Shown here piece after piece: positions 38,982 through 48,859 of a stretch of DNA of 56,191 bases; positions within the stretch are counted from its first letter, which is position 1; the number at the start of each line of letters is the position of its first letter. The stretch lies in the IMG/VR virus record IMGVR_UViG_3300027987_000011, positions 1 through 56,191 of that record. One strand, given 5' to 3'. Position numbers and translations under genes: made by a program. The notes beneath the pieces are model-generated. The model saw only the letters and a list, made by a program, of their open reading frames with translations, was not told the origin of the DNA and made no database searches. Source of the stretch: a virus.

Positions 38982-41493
38982 TGTCTACGGCCTCCAGTAC
39001 AAAGGTGACTCGGAAGTCACCGATCTCGGGTGCGTCACGGTCGAAGTCCGCGCTGGGCATCATGCGTCCGATCCGGCAGGGGATGATCTGTGTTGCGTGC
39101 GCCACGAACGCCTGGGACGTGGTGCCTGTGAGTGTGATCGAGCCGTCTGAGTTGAGCGTGGCGGGGAGGAAGTCCCATGTGAACTGGTCGGTCCAGATCG
39201 CCACGTAGTCCATCTCCTCGAAGCGTCGCCCACTCGCATCGAAGTAGCCTGTTGGGATCGTGCCCGACGACGCAGCCAGATCCGTCGTGAGCGTCGCCGC
39301 GTCCATCCAGAGGGGCACGCCCCACCGGGACGGCTGTTCCTCCCAGATGAGCGCCTTCGCGGCTCCCAGTTCGCGGGAGGTCGGGAGGGTCGTGAGCCAC
39401 GAGATACGTTCGGCTGGGATGTCTCGCAGGGAGATCCGCTGCTCCGTCTCGTCGCGGGAAGTGATGACATCGGACGGATGGACCCATTCCTCTTCCACGT
39501 TGCCGTTCGGCGGGCACGGGAAGAAGACGGGGGCGGGCAGCGCATCCTCCGCGACCGGGGTGCAGGTATCGACAGTCGGCTCGACGTAGGGCGTCAGTGC
39601 GTCGCGGTTGTACGCCACCTCCAGACCGTCGTCGCGGAGTGCCTTCCACCGCAGTCCGAAGTACTGGATGAACGACGACTCCCAGGCATAGGCGAACTGC
39701 CGCCGCCAGAAGCCAGGGAAGCCACATACGGTCAGGCAAGGGAAGGTGTAGTCGATGTCCCACTGATCGCCCGCAGCCGCCTTGCGATCCAAGTAGGCTT
39801 CGGGGAGCCCCGTGTCGTACCAGCCCGCGTAGTTGATCCGCCCACGGATGCGGCTCGTCAGCAGAGACACGTCCCTCTGAATCCACAGTTCGACCTTGTA
39901 GACCGGGAAGTGCGTGTACTCCGTCAGCCAGGGACCGATGGGCTGGCCGTAGAGCGGAGTCACCCCGGCGATCACCTGCGAGTAGGCGATGAACTGATCG
40001 CCACGCACGGTCTTCGCTGGCGGGCTTCCGCTGTAGGCGTTGCAATCCTCGGAGAACTGGGCGTAGGAGTACGGCTTCGCGTAGTGCCCCCCGGAGATCC
40101 CAGTGAACGCCGCCTTCGTGCCGTAGTCGAGCCCGAACATCACCCCCGTCTCGCCACCACGAACGGAGTCGCCGTAGAACAGTCCGATGCCCCCGACCTG
40201 AAGCTCCGTGTCCGTTCCGATCCATCCGCAGTAGCAGCCGCCCGCCATCATGTAGCCTTCGATGAACGCGGAGCCGATCCGCTCTGCGTCGGGATCGACG
40301 AGCGCACCCACGGGCTGCTCGTGGTACCCAGGCCCCAGGTCAGACCAGTCACCTGCCCGCATTTCGAGGCCCAATCCATCAGCCGTGTAGGTCGCGTTGC
40401 GCTCCCACTTCTTGTACCAGCCCGTCCTGTTCTCGGGGATCTGGAAGAACGCCTCCGTGCAGTAGCCACCCCAGGTGCTCGCGTTGTCCTGAAAGCGCGC
40501 CCGGATCATGCCCATGAACCCAGGCGGCAGGTTGGAGAACGTGTAGAGAAGCTGTTCTGTGGAGTCGGTCGTCTCGACGTTCACGACGGGGTTCGACCAG
40601 TCGCCACCGAAGGGGATCATCTCCCAGTCGGTCGCCTGCCACGGACGTGAGAACGGGTGGCTGTAAGCGTCGAGTTCGGCTGTCACGTAGCTCTTGCCGA
40701 CCTCGACGATGCGGATGCGCGGGATCGCTGGCTGATCCGCGATGAAGATGCTGAAGAACGACTGATCCGCTGGGCCGTCCCCATCTCCGTCGTTCGCCCA
40801 GACCTCCACCACGTAGTCCCCGACCGCGAGCGAAGTGGTGTCCCACGAGTAGGTGAGGCCAGCCTGCGGCCCGAATAGGCTCGTCCACGAGGTGGCACCG
40901 ACAGCCTGATAGCGACCGTAGTAGACGAGCGAGTCCATGTCCGGGTCGGTCGCCGCGTTCCACTCCAGTGAGTTCGTGGTCTTCTGCCACTTCTCTCCCT
41001 CGTAGGGCGACGTGATCTCGGGCTCGGTCGGGATGCCGTTGTGGATCGTGAACGTCAGCGTGTTCTTCGACGACGAAGCTCCACCCACCGGGGTCTGCGC
41101 CCACAACTCGAAGTTGTAGGTCCCGTCCGTGAGGCCGCTGATGTCGTAGTTGTACTGGTCGGTGCCAGAGCGGGCCGTGAAGATGTCCGTCCACACGGTG
41201 TCTGTGGTCAGCTTCAGGCGTGCGTAGTAGACCGGCGTCTCGCCCAGCGGGTCGGTGGACTCGCCATACAGGATCGCGAGGTTCGAGGAGTACGTGCCGC
41301 TCTGGACGGGGTTGTAGAGCGGTGGCCTCGACGGGATCGGCTCGGTGACGAGCACGTTCCGGCCCAGCAGCGTGACGCGAAGCGCGGCATCGGCGTTGAG
41401 CGCAACGTCACGACCGGCCTGGGTGACGCGAAGCTCTTCGGTGTCCTGTACCGCAGCCTGACGACCGGCCTGGGTGACGCGGAGATTCGCCAT
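38974..41493 (-). CDS. Large FN3-containing tail protein with N-terminal repeats
   Basis: An 839-residue protein. Residues about 4-52 hold three tandem repeats of the form LRVTQAGR/LRVTLLGR. FN3-like domains follow (about 55-250; YNFELWAQTPVGG, YVVEVWANDGDG), then a lectin- or jelly-roll-like region with many Gly/Trp. A carbohydrate-binding adsorption protein is likely. The N-terminal repeats may dock onto the tail. Confidence 0.72.
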   Translation of the reverse strand: MANLRVTQAGRQAAVQDTEELRVTQAGRDVALNADAALRVTLLGRNVLVTEPIPSRPPLYNPVQSGTYSSNLAILYGESTDPLGETPVYYARLKLTTDTVWTDIFTARSGTDQYNYDISGLTDGTYNFELWAQTPVGGASSSKNTLTFTIHNGIPTEPEITSPYEGEKWQKTTNSLEWNAATDPDMDSLVYYGRYQAVGATSWTSLFGPQAGLTYSWDTTSLAVGDYVVEVWANDGDGDGPADQSFFSIFIADQPAIPRIRIVEVGKSYVTAELDAYSHPFSRPWQATDWEMIPFGGDWSNPVVNVETTDSTEQLLYTFSNLPPGFMGMIRARFQDNASTWGGYCTEAFFQIPENRTGWYKKWERNATYTADGLGLEMRAGDWSDLGPGYHEQPVGALVDPDAERIGSAFIEGYMMAGGCYCGWIGTDTELQVGGIGLFYGDSVRGGETGVMFGLDYGTKAAFTGISGGHYAKPYSYAQFSEDCNAYSGSPPAKTVRGDQFIAYSQVIAGVTPLYGQPIGPWLTEYTHFPVYKVELWIQRDVSLLTSRIRGRINYAGWYDTGLPEAYLDRKAAAGDQWDIDYTFPCLTVCGFPGFWRRQFAYAWESSFIQYFGLRWKALRDDGLEVAYNRDALTPYVEPTVDTCTPVAEDALPAPVFFPCPPNGNVEEEWVHPSDVITSRDETEQRISLRDIPAERISWLTTLPTSRELGAAKALIWEEQPSRWGVPLWMDAATLTTDLAASSGTIPTGYFDASGRRFEEMDYVAIWTDQFTWDFLPATLNSDGSITLTGTTSQAFVAHATQIIPCRIGRMMPSADFDRDAPEIGDFRVTFVLEAVDNG

Positions 41494-42581
41494 TACAGCT
41501 TCTCCACCACCGTCAGGGCGGCGTTCGCGTCAGTCGGGTCCCACGCAGCGGCAGTGTCCGGGTCCGTCTCGTAGATGTCGCTTCTCACGCCCTCGTAGGA
41601 AGACGAGAGCACGCCGAACGACTTCAGGTCCACCGTGGTGCCCGACTTGACGCCGATTTTGCCGGTCGCCGGGAGCCCGTCCGTCGCGGAGCCCACGATG
41701 CCCAATGCCTGGATCGCGGACGGGGGGTTCGCGGTCGAGAGCCCCTGGTCGGAGTGCGCGAACGAGTCGCGGTCGGTCGAGGTCGATGACGAGTTGTACG
41801 TGCTCCCGCCGTCGTTGCCCACGTCGTCCACGTTCTGGTGGTTCGATCCGGTCGAGGGGGTGAAGTCCGCGTCGTCGCCAGCCGTGTCACAGGGTTGGTA
41901 GTAGCACCCGGAGATGCCCATGAGCGTCGCGTCGTCACGGATGTAGATGTCCGTGATCCGGGCGAGCGGGTCCCAGTCGCTCGTGGCGTGTGCGAAGTTC
42001 GGGAGGAACCACACGCTGTCCATGTCGTCGGTGACGGTCGCGTACTTCGTGTCGATGCCCGTGGTCGAGCCATCGGACCCGCCATCCACGTAGAAGTGGA
42101 CCTCGCCGCCCGTGCCGTCAGCGAAGACGATGGTGACTTCGCAATAGAACCACTGCTGCTCGGGGACAGCGTTGTTGCTCGCGGCCACAACGCTCGACGT
42201 GGTGGACCCTGACGAGTCGATGGAGTAGACCAGCTTCCCGTCCGACGCCCTGATGCCCAGGATGCCCTGGTACCCGTAGCGCGTCTCACCGAACGCGACG
42301 AGGCCCTGGCCCTGATTGATGTCGTCGATCCAGAGCCGCATCCCGATGGTGAGCGTGCAGGTGCCGCCGCCGCCGAACGGCTTCGCGCTGCCGGGGATGC
42401 GTGGGATGATGTTCTGCTGCGCCCCGGTGATGTAGCACTTCCGCCCCTTCGTGCCGTTCTCCAACTCGGTCACGGTCAGGGAGGCGTACTGCTGCCAGTT
42501 CACGTCGAGATCGTCGCCCACGCCGTGGCTGTGAGACGCCGCGCTGGCGTATCCGAACCCGTCCATGAAGATGAGTGCCAT
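41493..42581 (-). CDS. Lectin-like tail protein, paralogue 3
   Basis: From ATG 42581 this 362-residue protein has the family start (LIFMDGFGYASAASHSH), a concanavalin/LamG-like beta-sandwich (WFYCEVTIVFADGTGGEVHFYVDG) and the family end (ETDPDTAAAWDPTDANAALTVV). It is the most divergent of three tandem relatives. Likely a receptor-binding or virion surface protein. Confidence 0.75.
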   Translation of the reverse strand: MALIFMDGFGYASAASHSHGVGDDLDVNWQQYASLTVTELENGTKGRKCYITGAQQNIIPRIPGSAKPFGGGGTCTLTIGMRLWIDDINQGQGLVAFGETRYGYQGILGIRASDGKLVYSIDSSGSTTSSVVAASNNAVPEQQWFYCEVTIVFADGTGGEVHFYVDGGSDGSTTGIDTKYATVTDDMDSVWFLPNFAHATSDWDPLARITDIYIRDDATLMGISGCYYQPCDTAGDDADFTPSTGSNHQNVDDVGNDGGSTYNSSSTSTDRDSFAHSDQGLSTANPPSAIQALGIVGSATDGLPATGKIGVKSGTTVDLKSFGVLSSSYEGVRSDIYETDPDTAAAWDPTDANAALTVVEKL

Positions 42582-42583
42582 GA

Positions 42584-43654
42584 CTACGCCGAGTGGTTGT
42601 AGACCGTCTCGGCGGCGTCGGCAGCAGCCGCGCTCGCCCAGGCAGATCCGGTGTCGGGGTCGAGTTCGTACAGCTTCCCCTGCACGCCCACGTAGGACGT
42701 GGAGGAGACGGAGACGGCGGTGTCCAGATCCTCGGTGGGGGTCCCGGCAGGGTCGCTCAGGATGCCCACTTGGAAGTTCTCTGCGGTCGATTCCGCACGG
42801 ACCATGCACATCGGCTGGATGCAGAGCGGAGCGGCTGGTAGCGCGTCGCTGTGCGCGATCTGATCCTTCGTGCCTGTCGCGGTCGAGTAGTTGTAGCTGG
42901 TGTCCCCATCCGACCCGATCTCATCGACCTCGCCCTCGTTCGTCGTGCCGACTCCGGGTGTCCACGCGGACGACGAACCCGCCGTGTCCGCAGCCTGATA
43001 CCAGACCTCCATCGGCCCGTGGACGGTCGCGTCGTCCACGTACAGGTCCGCGAATCTCCAGTTGTCGGGGATCTCGCCCAGGGAGCCCTGATGGAAGCGC
43101 AGATAGTCCACGTCGGCGGTGCCACCGATCAGTGTGTCCACGCTCGAACCTGAGCCCGCATCATCTCCATCGACGTAGAAGTTGTAGCTCCCCGTCGTGT
43201 CGTTCAGCGTGATCTTCAGTTCGAGGTAGTTCCACCGCCCGAAGATGATCCGCTTCGTGCCCCGGAAGAGGACGTTGCCCTCATCGTAGAAGCCGCTGTT
43301 GTCGAGCAGGCAGGGGTACCCATACCCGTCGATGCCGAAGTTGAACAGCAGGTTGTCGGACGAGTCACGCCCCCCGATGAGTCCCTTCGTGTCGAAGTTG
43401 TTCGACCCCGGCGCGTAGAACCGGAACCCGATGACGATGGTCGCGCCCGCACCTCCGAAGCTCGGGGTGCGGAGGTTGGGCGTCGAAGAGAACTCCACGT
43501 ACCCGCGTCGCCCGATGGTGCCGCTCGTGATCTGCGTGACCGTGAAGTTGCCCGACCACGAGTTCCAGCCGTTCAGGTAGGGGTCCGCTCCGCTCGCGTT
43601 GGTGTGCGAACCGGCTGCGTAGCCACCGAACCCTTCGAGGAATAGGAGACTCAT
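42584..43654 (-). CDS. Lectin-like tail protein, paralogue 2
   Basis: A 356-residue relative of its two neighbours: start LLFLEGFGGYAAGSHT, sandwich strand WNYLELKITLNDTTGSYNFYVDG, marker VDEIGSDGDTSYNYST and end ELDPDTGSAWASAAAADAAE. Two bases separate its stop from the next start. Same proposed role. Confidence 0.77.
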   Translation of the reverse strand: MSLLFLEGFGGYAAGSHTNASGADPYLNGWNSWSGNFTVTQITSGTIGRRGYVEFSSTPNLRTPSFGGAGATIVIGFRFYAPGSNNFDTKGLIGGRDSSDNLLFNFGIDGYGYPCLLDNSGFYDEGNVLFRGTKRIIFGRWNYLELKITLNDTTGSYNFYVDGDDAGSGSSVDTLIGGTADVDYLRFHQGSLGEIPDNWRFADLYVDDATVHGPMEVWYQAADTAGSSSAWTPGVGTTNEGEVDEIGSDGDTSYNYSTATGTKDQIAHSDALPAAPLCIQPMCMVRAESTAENFQVGILSDPAGTPTEDLDTAVSVSSTSYVGVQGKLYELDPDTGSAWASAAAADAAETVYNHSA

Positions 43655-44706
43655 CAGGCAGAGTGGTTATAGACGATCTCGGCGGCATCGGCGTTCGCTG
43701 CCGTCCACGCCGCTGCGGTGTCGGGGTCCGTCTCTTCGATGGGACCCAAGAACGGGTGGTACTGGCCTGAGACGACGCCCTGTGTCCCGCTCAGGCTTTC
43801 GGTCGGGGTGCCGCTCGGATCTGACCGGATGCCGACCTTCAGCTTCTCCGTGCCCTGCGTGCTCGTCTTTGCGGTCGCCATCGCCTGGATCGCGAGAGGC
43901 GCTTCGGAGCCCACGGACTTCGAGGTCGTGAGACGGTCGAAGTTGCCGGTCGAGGTCGAGTAGTTGTACGACGTGTCGCCGTCGTGCCCGATCTCGTCCA
44001 CCTGCGACTGGTTCGTGCTCGCGAGCGGCGTGAAGTTCGCCGTACCGCCCGCAGAGTCGGCCTGCTGGTAGACGATCCGCATGGGACCGTGGAAGGTGGC
44101 CGTATCGACGTAGATGTCCGCGAGAAGCTGGTCGGTGTTCCAGTCGTACTCCAGCGTGTTCTGCATGAAGTAGAGGCCCGTGCAGGGACCCGCGTTCAAC
44201 TGGGTATCCACGTTCGTCGCGGAGGCCACAGTGACCCCGTTGTGCCTGATCTCGACGGAGCCGGTCGTGTCGTGGAACACGACCTTGATTTCGATGTAGT
44301 GCCACCGATCTTCGGTCAGCCCGTCCGTCCACGCGAGGTCGTAGGTTGCGGGCTCGTATCCGTCGCCTCGGGTGACTGCGATGCGGTTGTCGCGACGCCT
44401 GACGACGCCGAGGATCAGGTCGCCCGCTCCGTTGAAGAAGCTGAAGAGGTGTCCGTTCTGCGTGCCCGTGAACTGGACCCTGAACCCGACCACGAGCGTC
44501 GAGTGCGAGCCCCCCAGGTCCAGCATCGCGTTGTCGCCTGTGCTTCCAGACCAGTAGTTCCGGGTACCCACGGAATCGGACTGGAGCGAGGTGAGCGTGG
44601 TGGACGCACCGGGGCTCACCCAACGGGCGTACATCATGTCGCCACCCGTGGAGGAGTGAGCACCCGTGCCGTACCCGCCGAACCCTTCGATGACCAGTAG
44701 ACTCAT
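43654..44706 (-). CDS. Lectin-like tail protein, paralogue 1
   Basis: A 350-residue protein directly after the tape measure gene. Start LLVIEGFGGYGTGAHS, sandwich strand WHYIEIKVVFHDTTGSVEI, marker VDEIGHDGDTSYNYST and end ETDPDTAAAWTAANADAAE match paralogue 2 closely. ATGA-type coupling to the tape measure (44703-44706). Confidence 0.77.
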   Translation of the reverse strand: MSLLVIEGFGGYGTGAHSSTGGDMMYARWVSPGASTTLTSLQSDSVGTRNYWSGSTGDNAMLDLGGSHSTLVVGFRVQFTGTQNGHLFSFFNGAGDLILGVVRRRDNRIAVTRGDGYEPATYDLAWTDGLTEDRWHYIEIKVVFHDTTGSVEIRHNGVTVASATNVDTQLNAGPCTGLYFMQNTLEYDWNTDQLLADIYVDTATFHGPMRIVYQQADSAGGTANFTPLASTNQSQVDEIGHDGDTSYNYSTSTGNFDRLTTSKSVGSEAPLAIQAMATAKTSTQGTEKLKVGIRSDPSGTPTESLSGTQGVVSGQYHPFLGPIEETDPDTAAAWTAANADAAEIVYNHSA

Positions 44707-47700
44707 CGTCCCAGCAGTGCCCTCCGATTCTTCGAGACGACCTTCAGGATCAGGCGCTCGCCAGCCGGTGTGTCCAGTTGGTCGAGCACCAGACCATCTT
44801 GCAGTCCGACAGTCAACTCGCCACGGAAGTCTTTCCCGCTCTCGGGCTGCTCGGTGCCGATGAGGCCACCGGAGGCGAACCGGCGCAGGTTGGCGATCTC
44901 TCTCGGGAGCGCCCCGGAGTTCAGGGCGTGGAGGAAGTTCGCGCCGTACTTGTCCACGGCAGCGGCACGCACGATGTACTCGCCCGTCGAGACACGGGCC
45001 AACATGCTGTCAGAGGTTCCGCTGCCGGGACCCGACAGGAGCCCGCCCCCTGCCGCCCGGACGATGCCCCTTCCCGTGATGAGCCCGCCCTGCGCACCGA
45101 AGCCGACGAGGCCCGGAGGCGGGGGCAGGCTCAGGGCGCGGAAGCTCGAAATGATAATCTGGGCTGCGATCATCTGAGAGATCAGCCTGATGATGTCCGC
45201 GAGGAGCGCGCCCGCGAGGTTGCGGAGCGAGTCCATGTCACCGCCCAGCAGCTTCAGCGTGTCCCCGAAGTTCTCCGCTTCGATGGCTGCGTTCGCGAAG
45301 AACTCGCCCAGGTTGTTCGCCGCGATCTGTCCCACCTGCTGGCCGAACTCGACCCACTGATTCCCGATGGAGCGGATCTGGTTTTCAAGCTCGGCAAGCT
45401 GGGCCTCCATCTGCTGCACGGCAGCGACCAGCCGGGGGTCCCCGACCAGTTCGGCGTAGGTCCGCAGCAGCGGGATGATGCTCCGCAGGATACGGGCCTG
45501 CTCCTCATACGCAGCCTTCAACTCCTGGCGAGCCTGGGCCTTCGAGATGTTACCGAACTCCAGCCGCGATTCGATGTCCCGCACGCGAGCCCGGAGCCGC
45601 TGTTCGCCCTGGGAGATGACTTCCTCCAACTCCGCGAACGTGCCGCGCCACTCTGTGAGGTCGATGATCTTCTCGGCGTTCGCGATCTCCTCTCGGCCAA
45701 GCTCGCCCAGCGCCAGTAGGGAGTCGCGGATGGCGTCGAGGTCGCGCTGCATCCGCAGCCTCGTCGCCTCCACGCTGTCGCCCTGTAGTTCGAGCACCTG
45801 GGCCTGACGGTTCACCTGATCCTTCAGCAGATCGTCGGACGCCTGGGCTCGCTGCACTTCGATCTGCCACAGCTTGATCCGTCGCTGCGACTCGGCCTCC
45901 AGCGCCTTCGTCCTGAACCCTTCAGCCTTTTCGATGTCGAATGAGTCGTACAGGGCCGCGATCTCGCGGAAGATGCGGGCCTGCTCGGTCAGGTTGGTGA
46001 CATGGAGGTCGGTGATCTCGTCGTAGTACTGGACGATGTTGATGACGTTCGTGTCGAGGCGGTGCTTGATCTCGGCCTCGGCTTCCTTCAGGTCGTTCTT
46101 CATCCGGGCGATCTGCTCTTCCAGCACCTTCGCCTGGGCCTTCAGCTTCTCCTCTTCGTCACCCGTGTCCACAGGTTCCACGTTGATGACGCCCTGGGCC
46201 AGAGCCGCCCGGATCAACTCCAGCGACTCCTCGAAGCGCGCACGCTGCGCCGGGATCGCCTCCAGCGCACGTTCGAGTTCGATGATCTCGTCGGTGAGCT
46301 TCGAGGGCGTGCCCCGCACGAATGGCTCTGCGGGAAGATTCTCGCCACGGAACGCACGGTTCGACTCGCGCTCCCGCACCTGTCGAGCGAGGTCGGCTTC
46401 CACTTCGGCCCTCGCCGCCGTGAGCCGCGCTTCCGTCTGCTGCTTGTAGAGGTCGAGTAGGGTGATCTGACCCTGGATGTCCTGCGCCCGTGTCCGCAGG
46501 AGAGCCTTCACGGACTCCTCCAGATCGCCGTTCGCTTCCGTCGCCTCTTCGATGGCGCGGGTGTACTGCGGGCTGATCCGCGTCAGCCGTTGCAGCAGTG
46601 CCTCCATCTGGGCGTTTGCGTCAGCCAGATCCTCCGAAGCGACCTGCCCGTCCGCGATAGCCTGCTTCAGTTCGATGTACTCGCGGGTGAGACGCAGGAC
46701 TTCCTGGGCCTCGTCTGCGGTCGCCTCGCGAAGCTCTACCTCCGTCTCCCAGAGCCGCGTCATGTTCACCACGGCTTCCGCTGTGGACGTGCTCATCCGG
46801 TCAATCAGGGAGGTGATCGTCACGATGCCAGCCGCCGCCGTCGCGATGCCCGCTGCGACCGGCCCTACGACCGCACCGATGATGGCGAGCACGCCCGCAG
46901 CACCAGCGATGGTGGCGAGTGCGCTCAGTCCGGGGCTTCGGGCGATCCTGCGGAAGATGTCCCCGATGGTTTCGGCGTGCTGCTGGATCACGCCCATTTC
47001 GATGCTCCACTTCACCACGCCGCCGACAAGTTGGTTCGAGGCGCGGATCATCTCCCCGAACCCGCTAATCATGCTGCCGATGCCCTCGACCGTCGCGTTG
47101 ATCGTGGCCTCGTTGTCGATCAGCCAGCGGTTCAGGTCGGCAGCGTTGTCCACGGCACGTTCGATCAGCCCAGCCAGCGAGTTGCCGATGCCTCCGAACA
47201 CGTTCTGGAGTTGTCGGATGATCTGGGCGAACTCGTCGCTGATCTCGGCGGTGTCGAAGTCGAAGATCCGGCTCAGTTGGATCAGCCCCCGACCACGCAG
47301 TTCCTCGAAGAGCGGCAGCGTCGCCTCGCCCGCCAGAAGCTCGAACGCTTCCTTCACGTTCGACCGCAGCGCGGCCCAGGTGTTCACGATCCGCTCGCCC
47401 GCGACACCGAACGCCTCGAAGCGGTCCAAGAGGAACTGGGCAAGTTGGCCCTGCTCCTTCATCAGCTTGACCTCTTCGTTCCTGATGCCCAGCGCCTTCG
47501 CGATCCGGGTGTTCTGGTCGATGGTGCCCGACAGCAGCGACCGGATCTCCTCGTTCAACTGCCGGTACGGGACACCCAGCGCACCCGCAGCCTGAGCGAT
47601 GCGGATGGTGACTTGCCGGATCTCGTCGAGGGTCAGCCCGGACGCGATCCCCGCGCCGGTCGCCTGCTGGAACGCATCAACGAGTTCCTGGGTGGTCGCC

Positions 47701-48134
47701 GCCGTCTGGATGCCCGCGATGCGGAGCTTACGGATCTGGTCTGTGGCAAGCTGGTACGCACCGTCCAGCTTCTCGACGCCCTGGAGGTGACGCCCGTTCG
47801 CGTCGGTGAGTTCGGCCTGAGCGGAGATGAGCGACGCAATGCCCAGTCGCGCCGTTTCGATTGTCTCGTTGTACTCAATGCCGGTGTCCACGGCGGTGCG
47901 CATGGCACCCGTGATCGCACGGAAGCTGCGGACGATCCCGATGTAGGCGGCGGTGCGGAGCGCGATGTTCCTGAACGACGTGCCAAGTTCGGTGCCAGCG
48001 CGGGAGGTGCGCTTCGCCTGCTGCTCGACGCCACCCAGGCTACGACCCAGGAGACGCAGGGAATCAGCGATGGCTTGGATGCCCGTCTGGGTGACGGCAA
48101 CCTCGAACTCGCTGCGCCCGCCGACTGGACTCAT
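44703..48134 (-). CDS. Tail tape measure protein
   Basis: The longest gene (1143 residues) lies right after the tail chaperones, as expected for the protein that sets tail length. It is mostly long helices; a hydrophobic segment near residues 395-440 (LAIIGAVVGPVAAGIATAAAG) is the usual membrane-inserting part. The C-terminus (SDSMLARVSTGEYIVRAAAVDKYG) is a conserved tape-measure ending. Length predicts a tail of roughly 170 nm at 0.15 nm per residue. Confidence 0.92.
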   Translation of the reverse strand: MSPVGGRSEFEVAVTQTGIQAIADSLRLLGRSLGGVEQQAKRTSRAGTELGTSFRNIALRTAAYIGIVRSFRAITGAMRTAVDTGIEYNETIETARLGIASLISAQAELTDANGRHLQGVEKLDGAYQLATDQIRKLRIAGIQTAATTQELVDAFQQATGAGIASGLTLDEIRQVTIRIAQAAGALGVPYRQLNEEIRSLLSGTIDQNTRIAKALGIRNEEVKLMKEQGQLAQFLLDRFEAFGVAGERIVNTWAALRSNVKEAFELLAGEATLPLFEELRGRGLIQLSRIFDFDTAEISDEFAQIIRQLQNVFGGIGNSLAGLIERAVDNAADLNRWLIDNEATINATVEGIGSMISGFGEMIRASNQLVGGVVKWSIEMGVIQQHAETIGDIFRRIARSPGLSALATIAGAAGVLAIIGAVVGPVAAGIATAAAGIVTITSLIDRMSTSTAEAVVNMTRLWETEVELREATADEAQEVLRLTREYIELKQAIADGQVASEDLADANAQMEALLQRLTRISPQYTRAIEEATEANGDLEESVKALLRTRAQDIQGQITLLDLYKQQTEARLTAARAEVEADLARQVRERESNRAFRGENLPAEPFVRGTPSKLTDEIIELERALEAIPAQRARFEESLELIRAALAQGVINVEPVDTGDEEEKLKAQAKVLEEQIARMKNDLKEAEAEIKHRLDTNVINIVQYYDEITDLHVTNLTEQARIFREIAALYDSFDIEKAEGFRTKALEAESQRRIKLWQIEVQRAQASDDLLKDQVNRQAQVLELQGDSVEATRLRMQRDLDAIRDSLLALGELGREEIANAEKIIDLTEWRGTFAELEEVISQGEQRLRARVRDIESRLEFGNISKAQARQELKAAYEEQARILRSIIPLLRTYAELVGDPRLVAAVQQMEAQLAELENQIRSIGNQWVEFGQQVGQIAANNLGEFFANAAIEAENFGDTLKLLGGDMDSLRNLAGALLADIIRLISQMIAAQIIISSFRALSLPPPPGLVGFGAQGGLITGRGIVRAAGGGLLSGPGSGTSDSMLARVSTGEYIVRAAAVDKYGANFLHALNSGALPREIANLRRFASGGLIGTEQPESGKDFRGELTVGLQDGLVLDQLDTPAGERLILKVVSKNRRALLGR

Positions 48135-48859
48135 CTAGTGTCTCCTCAGTATCGACGGGAGCTTCGGTGCCTTCTTCAGACCTCCCGCCACGTACATCTG
48201 CTGCTCATGCCTGAACTGCTCCAGCGCACGTTCTCGCGCTCGTTGTACGAAGGCGTCCAGCCCATCCCTGACTCGAACCTTCCTGGCGACCTCATCGTAG
48301 AGAGTCGGGTCCCACCCAGCGAGTTCCTGAATGACTACTCGGAAGTCGCCAAGGCGCTGTCCTGATCGGACCCGATCCCGTCGCGGATCTGTGCGGCGAC
48401 CATCACCAGATCCGAAGACTTCAGGGAAGTCAGCATAGATTCGAGCCCGTTCAGAAAAAAAGCGACGACCGTCTGCCCCAGTAGCACGTTCGCGGTTTCG
48501 ATGTCGGGGCGACCCTTCATCTTGCCCAGGAACGCCTTCGTCTCCTCCGCTACCTCGTAGCTCCACTCCTCGCCCCTCGGGGTGAGCACACCTGCCAGCA
48601 CGTCGAGGTGTGCGCGCTCCCGATAGGCCCTGCTGATGATGGCTTCGGTGAGGCTCTTGGCCTGATCCTCGGTGAGCGGCTGTTCCTTCTCCAACGCCTG
48701 CTGCACGACGGGACTCATCCGTTCGATGAGTTCGTGCCCCAGGCCAGCCTTGTCCGCTGCCTGCTGAATCCACGCAAACTGATCGAACGTCATGTCGTCG
48801 GTTTCTGCTGCGACGAACACCCGTCCCCCTAGCGTGACCGTCTTCTGCGTGTCGCTCAT
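48135..48859 (-). CDS. Tail assembly chaperone fusion (gpGT-like, by -1 frameshift)
   Basis: If ribosomes slip back one base on the T7 run at 48461-48455, translation leaves the gpG-like frame after 135 codons and continues for 106 more (SERARIYADFPEVF... to LPSILRRH), giving a 241-residue fusion. The frame relation is exactly -1 and the run splits as T TTT TTT in the zero frame. The extra C-terminal part has no start of its own. This is the known gpG/gpGT system of long-tailed phages, which controls tape measure loading. Confidence 0.82.
48335..48859 (-). CDS. Tail assembly chaperone (gpG-like)
   Basis: A 174-residue mostly helical, acidic protein from ATG 48859 behind GGGGAGAC. It lies between the major tail protein and the tape measure gene, the fixed place of lambda G. 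It ends in its own frame 120 bases after the slippery run; a fraction of ribosomes would shift to make the longer product. Confidence 0.85.
   Translation of the reverse strand: MSDTQKTVTLGGRVFVAAETDDMTFDQFAWIQQAADKAGLGHELIERMSPVVQQALEKEQPLTEDQAKSLTEAIISRAYRERAHLDVLAGVLTPRGEEWSYEVAEETKAFLGKMKGRPDIETANVLLGQTVVAFFLNGLESMLTSLKSSDLVMVAAQIRDGIGSDQDSALATSE
48455..48461 (-). other. Programmed -1 frameshift site (T7 slippery run)
   Basis: The minus strand reads GC TTTTTTT CTG; in the gpG frame this is GCT TTT TTT CTG, so the heptamer T TTT TTT satisfies X XXY YYZ. Slipping back by one base gives TTT TTT TCT and opens a 106-codon frame to 48135. Runs of seven T are rare in this GC-rich genome. Confidence 0.85.

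Noticed and set aside
39035-40225. 396-codon minus-strand ORF in another frame of the FN3 tail gene
   Set aside because: It is a same-strand shadow with Arg/Gly/His bias; the overlapping 839-codon frame has clear FN3-like sequence.
46590-48365. 591-codon plus-strand ORF inside the tape measure gene
   Set aside because: It is antisense to the tape measure gene, whose motifs and length are convincing; the plus-strand product is Arg/Asp/His-rich shadow sequence.
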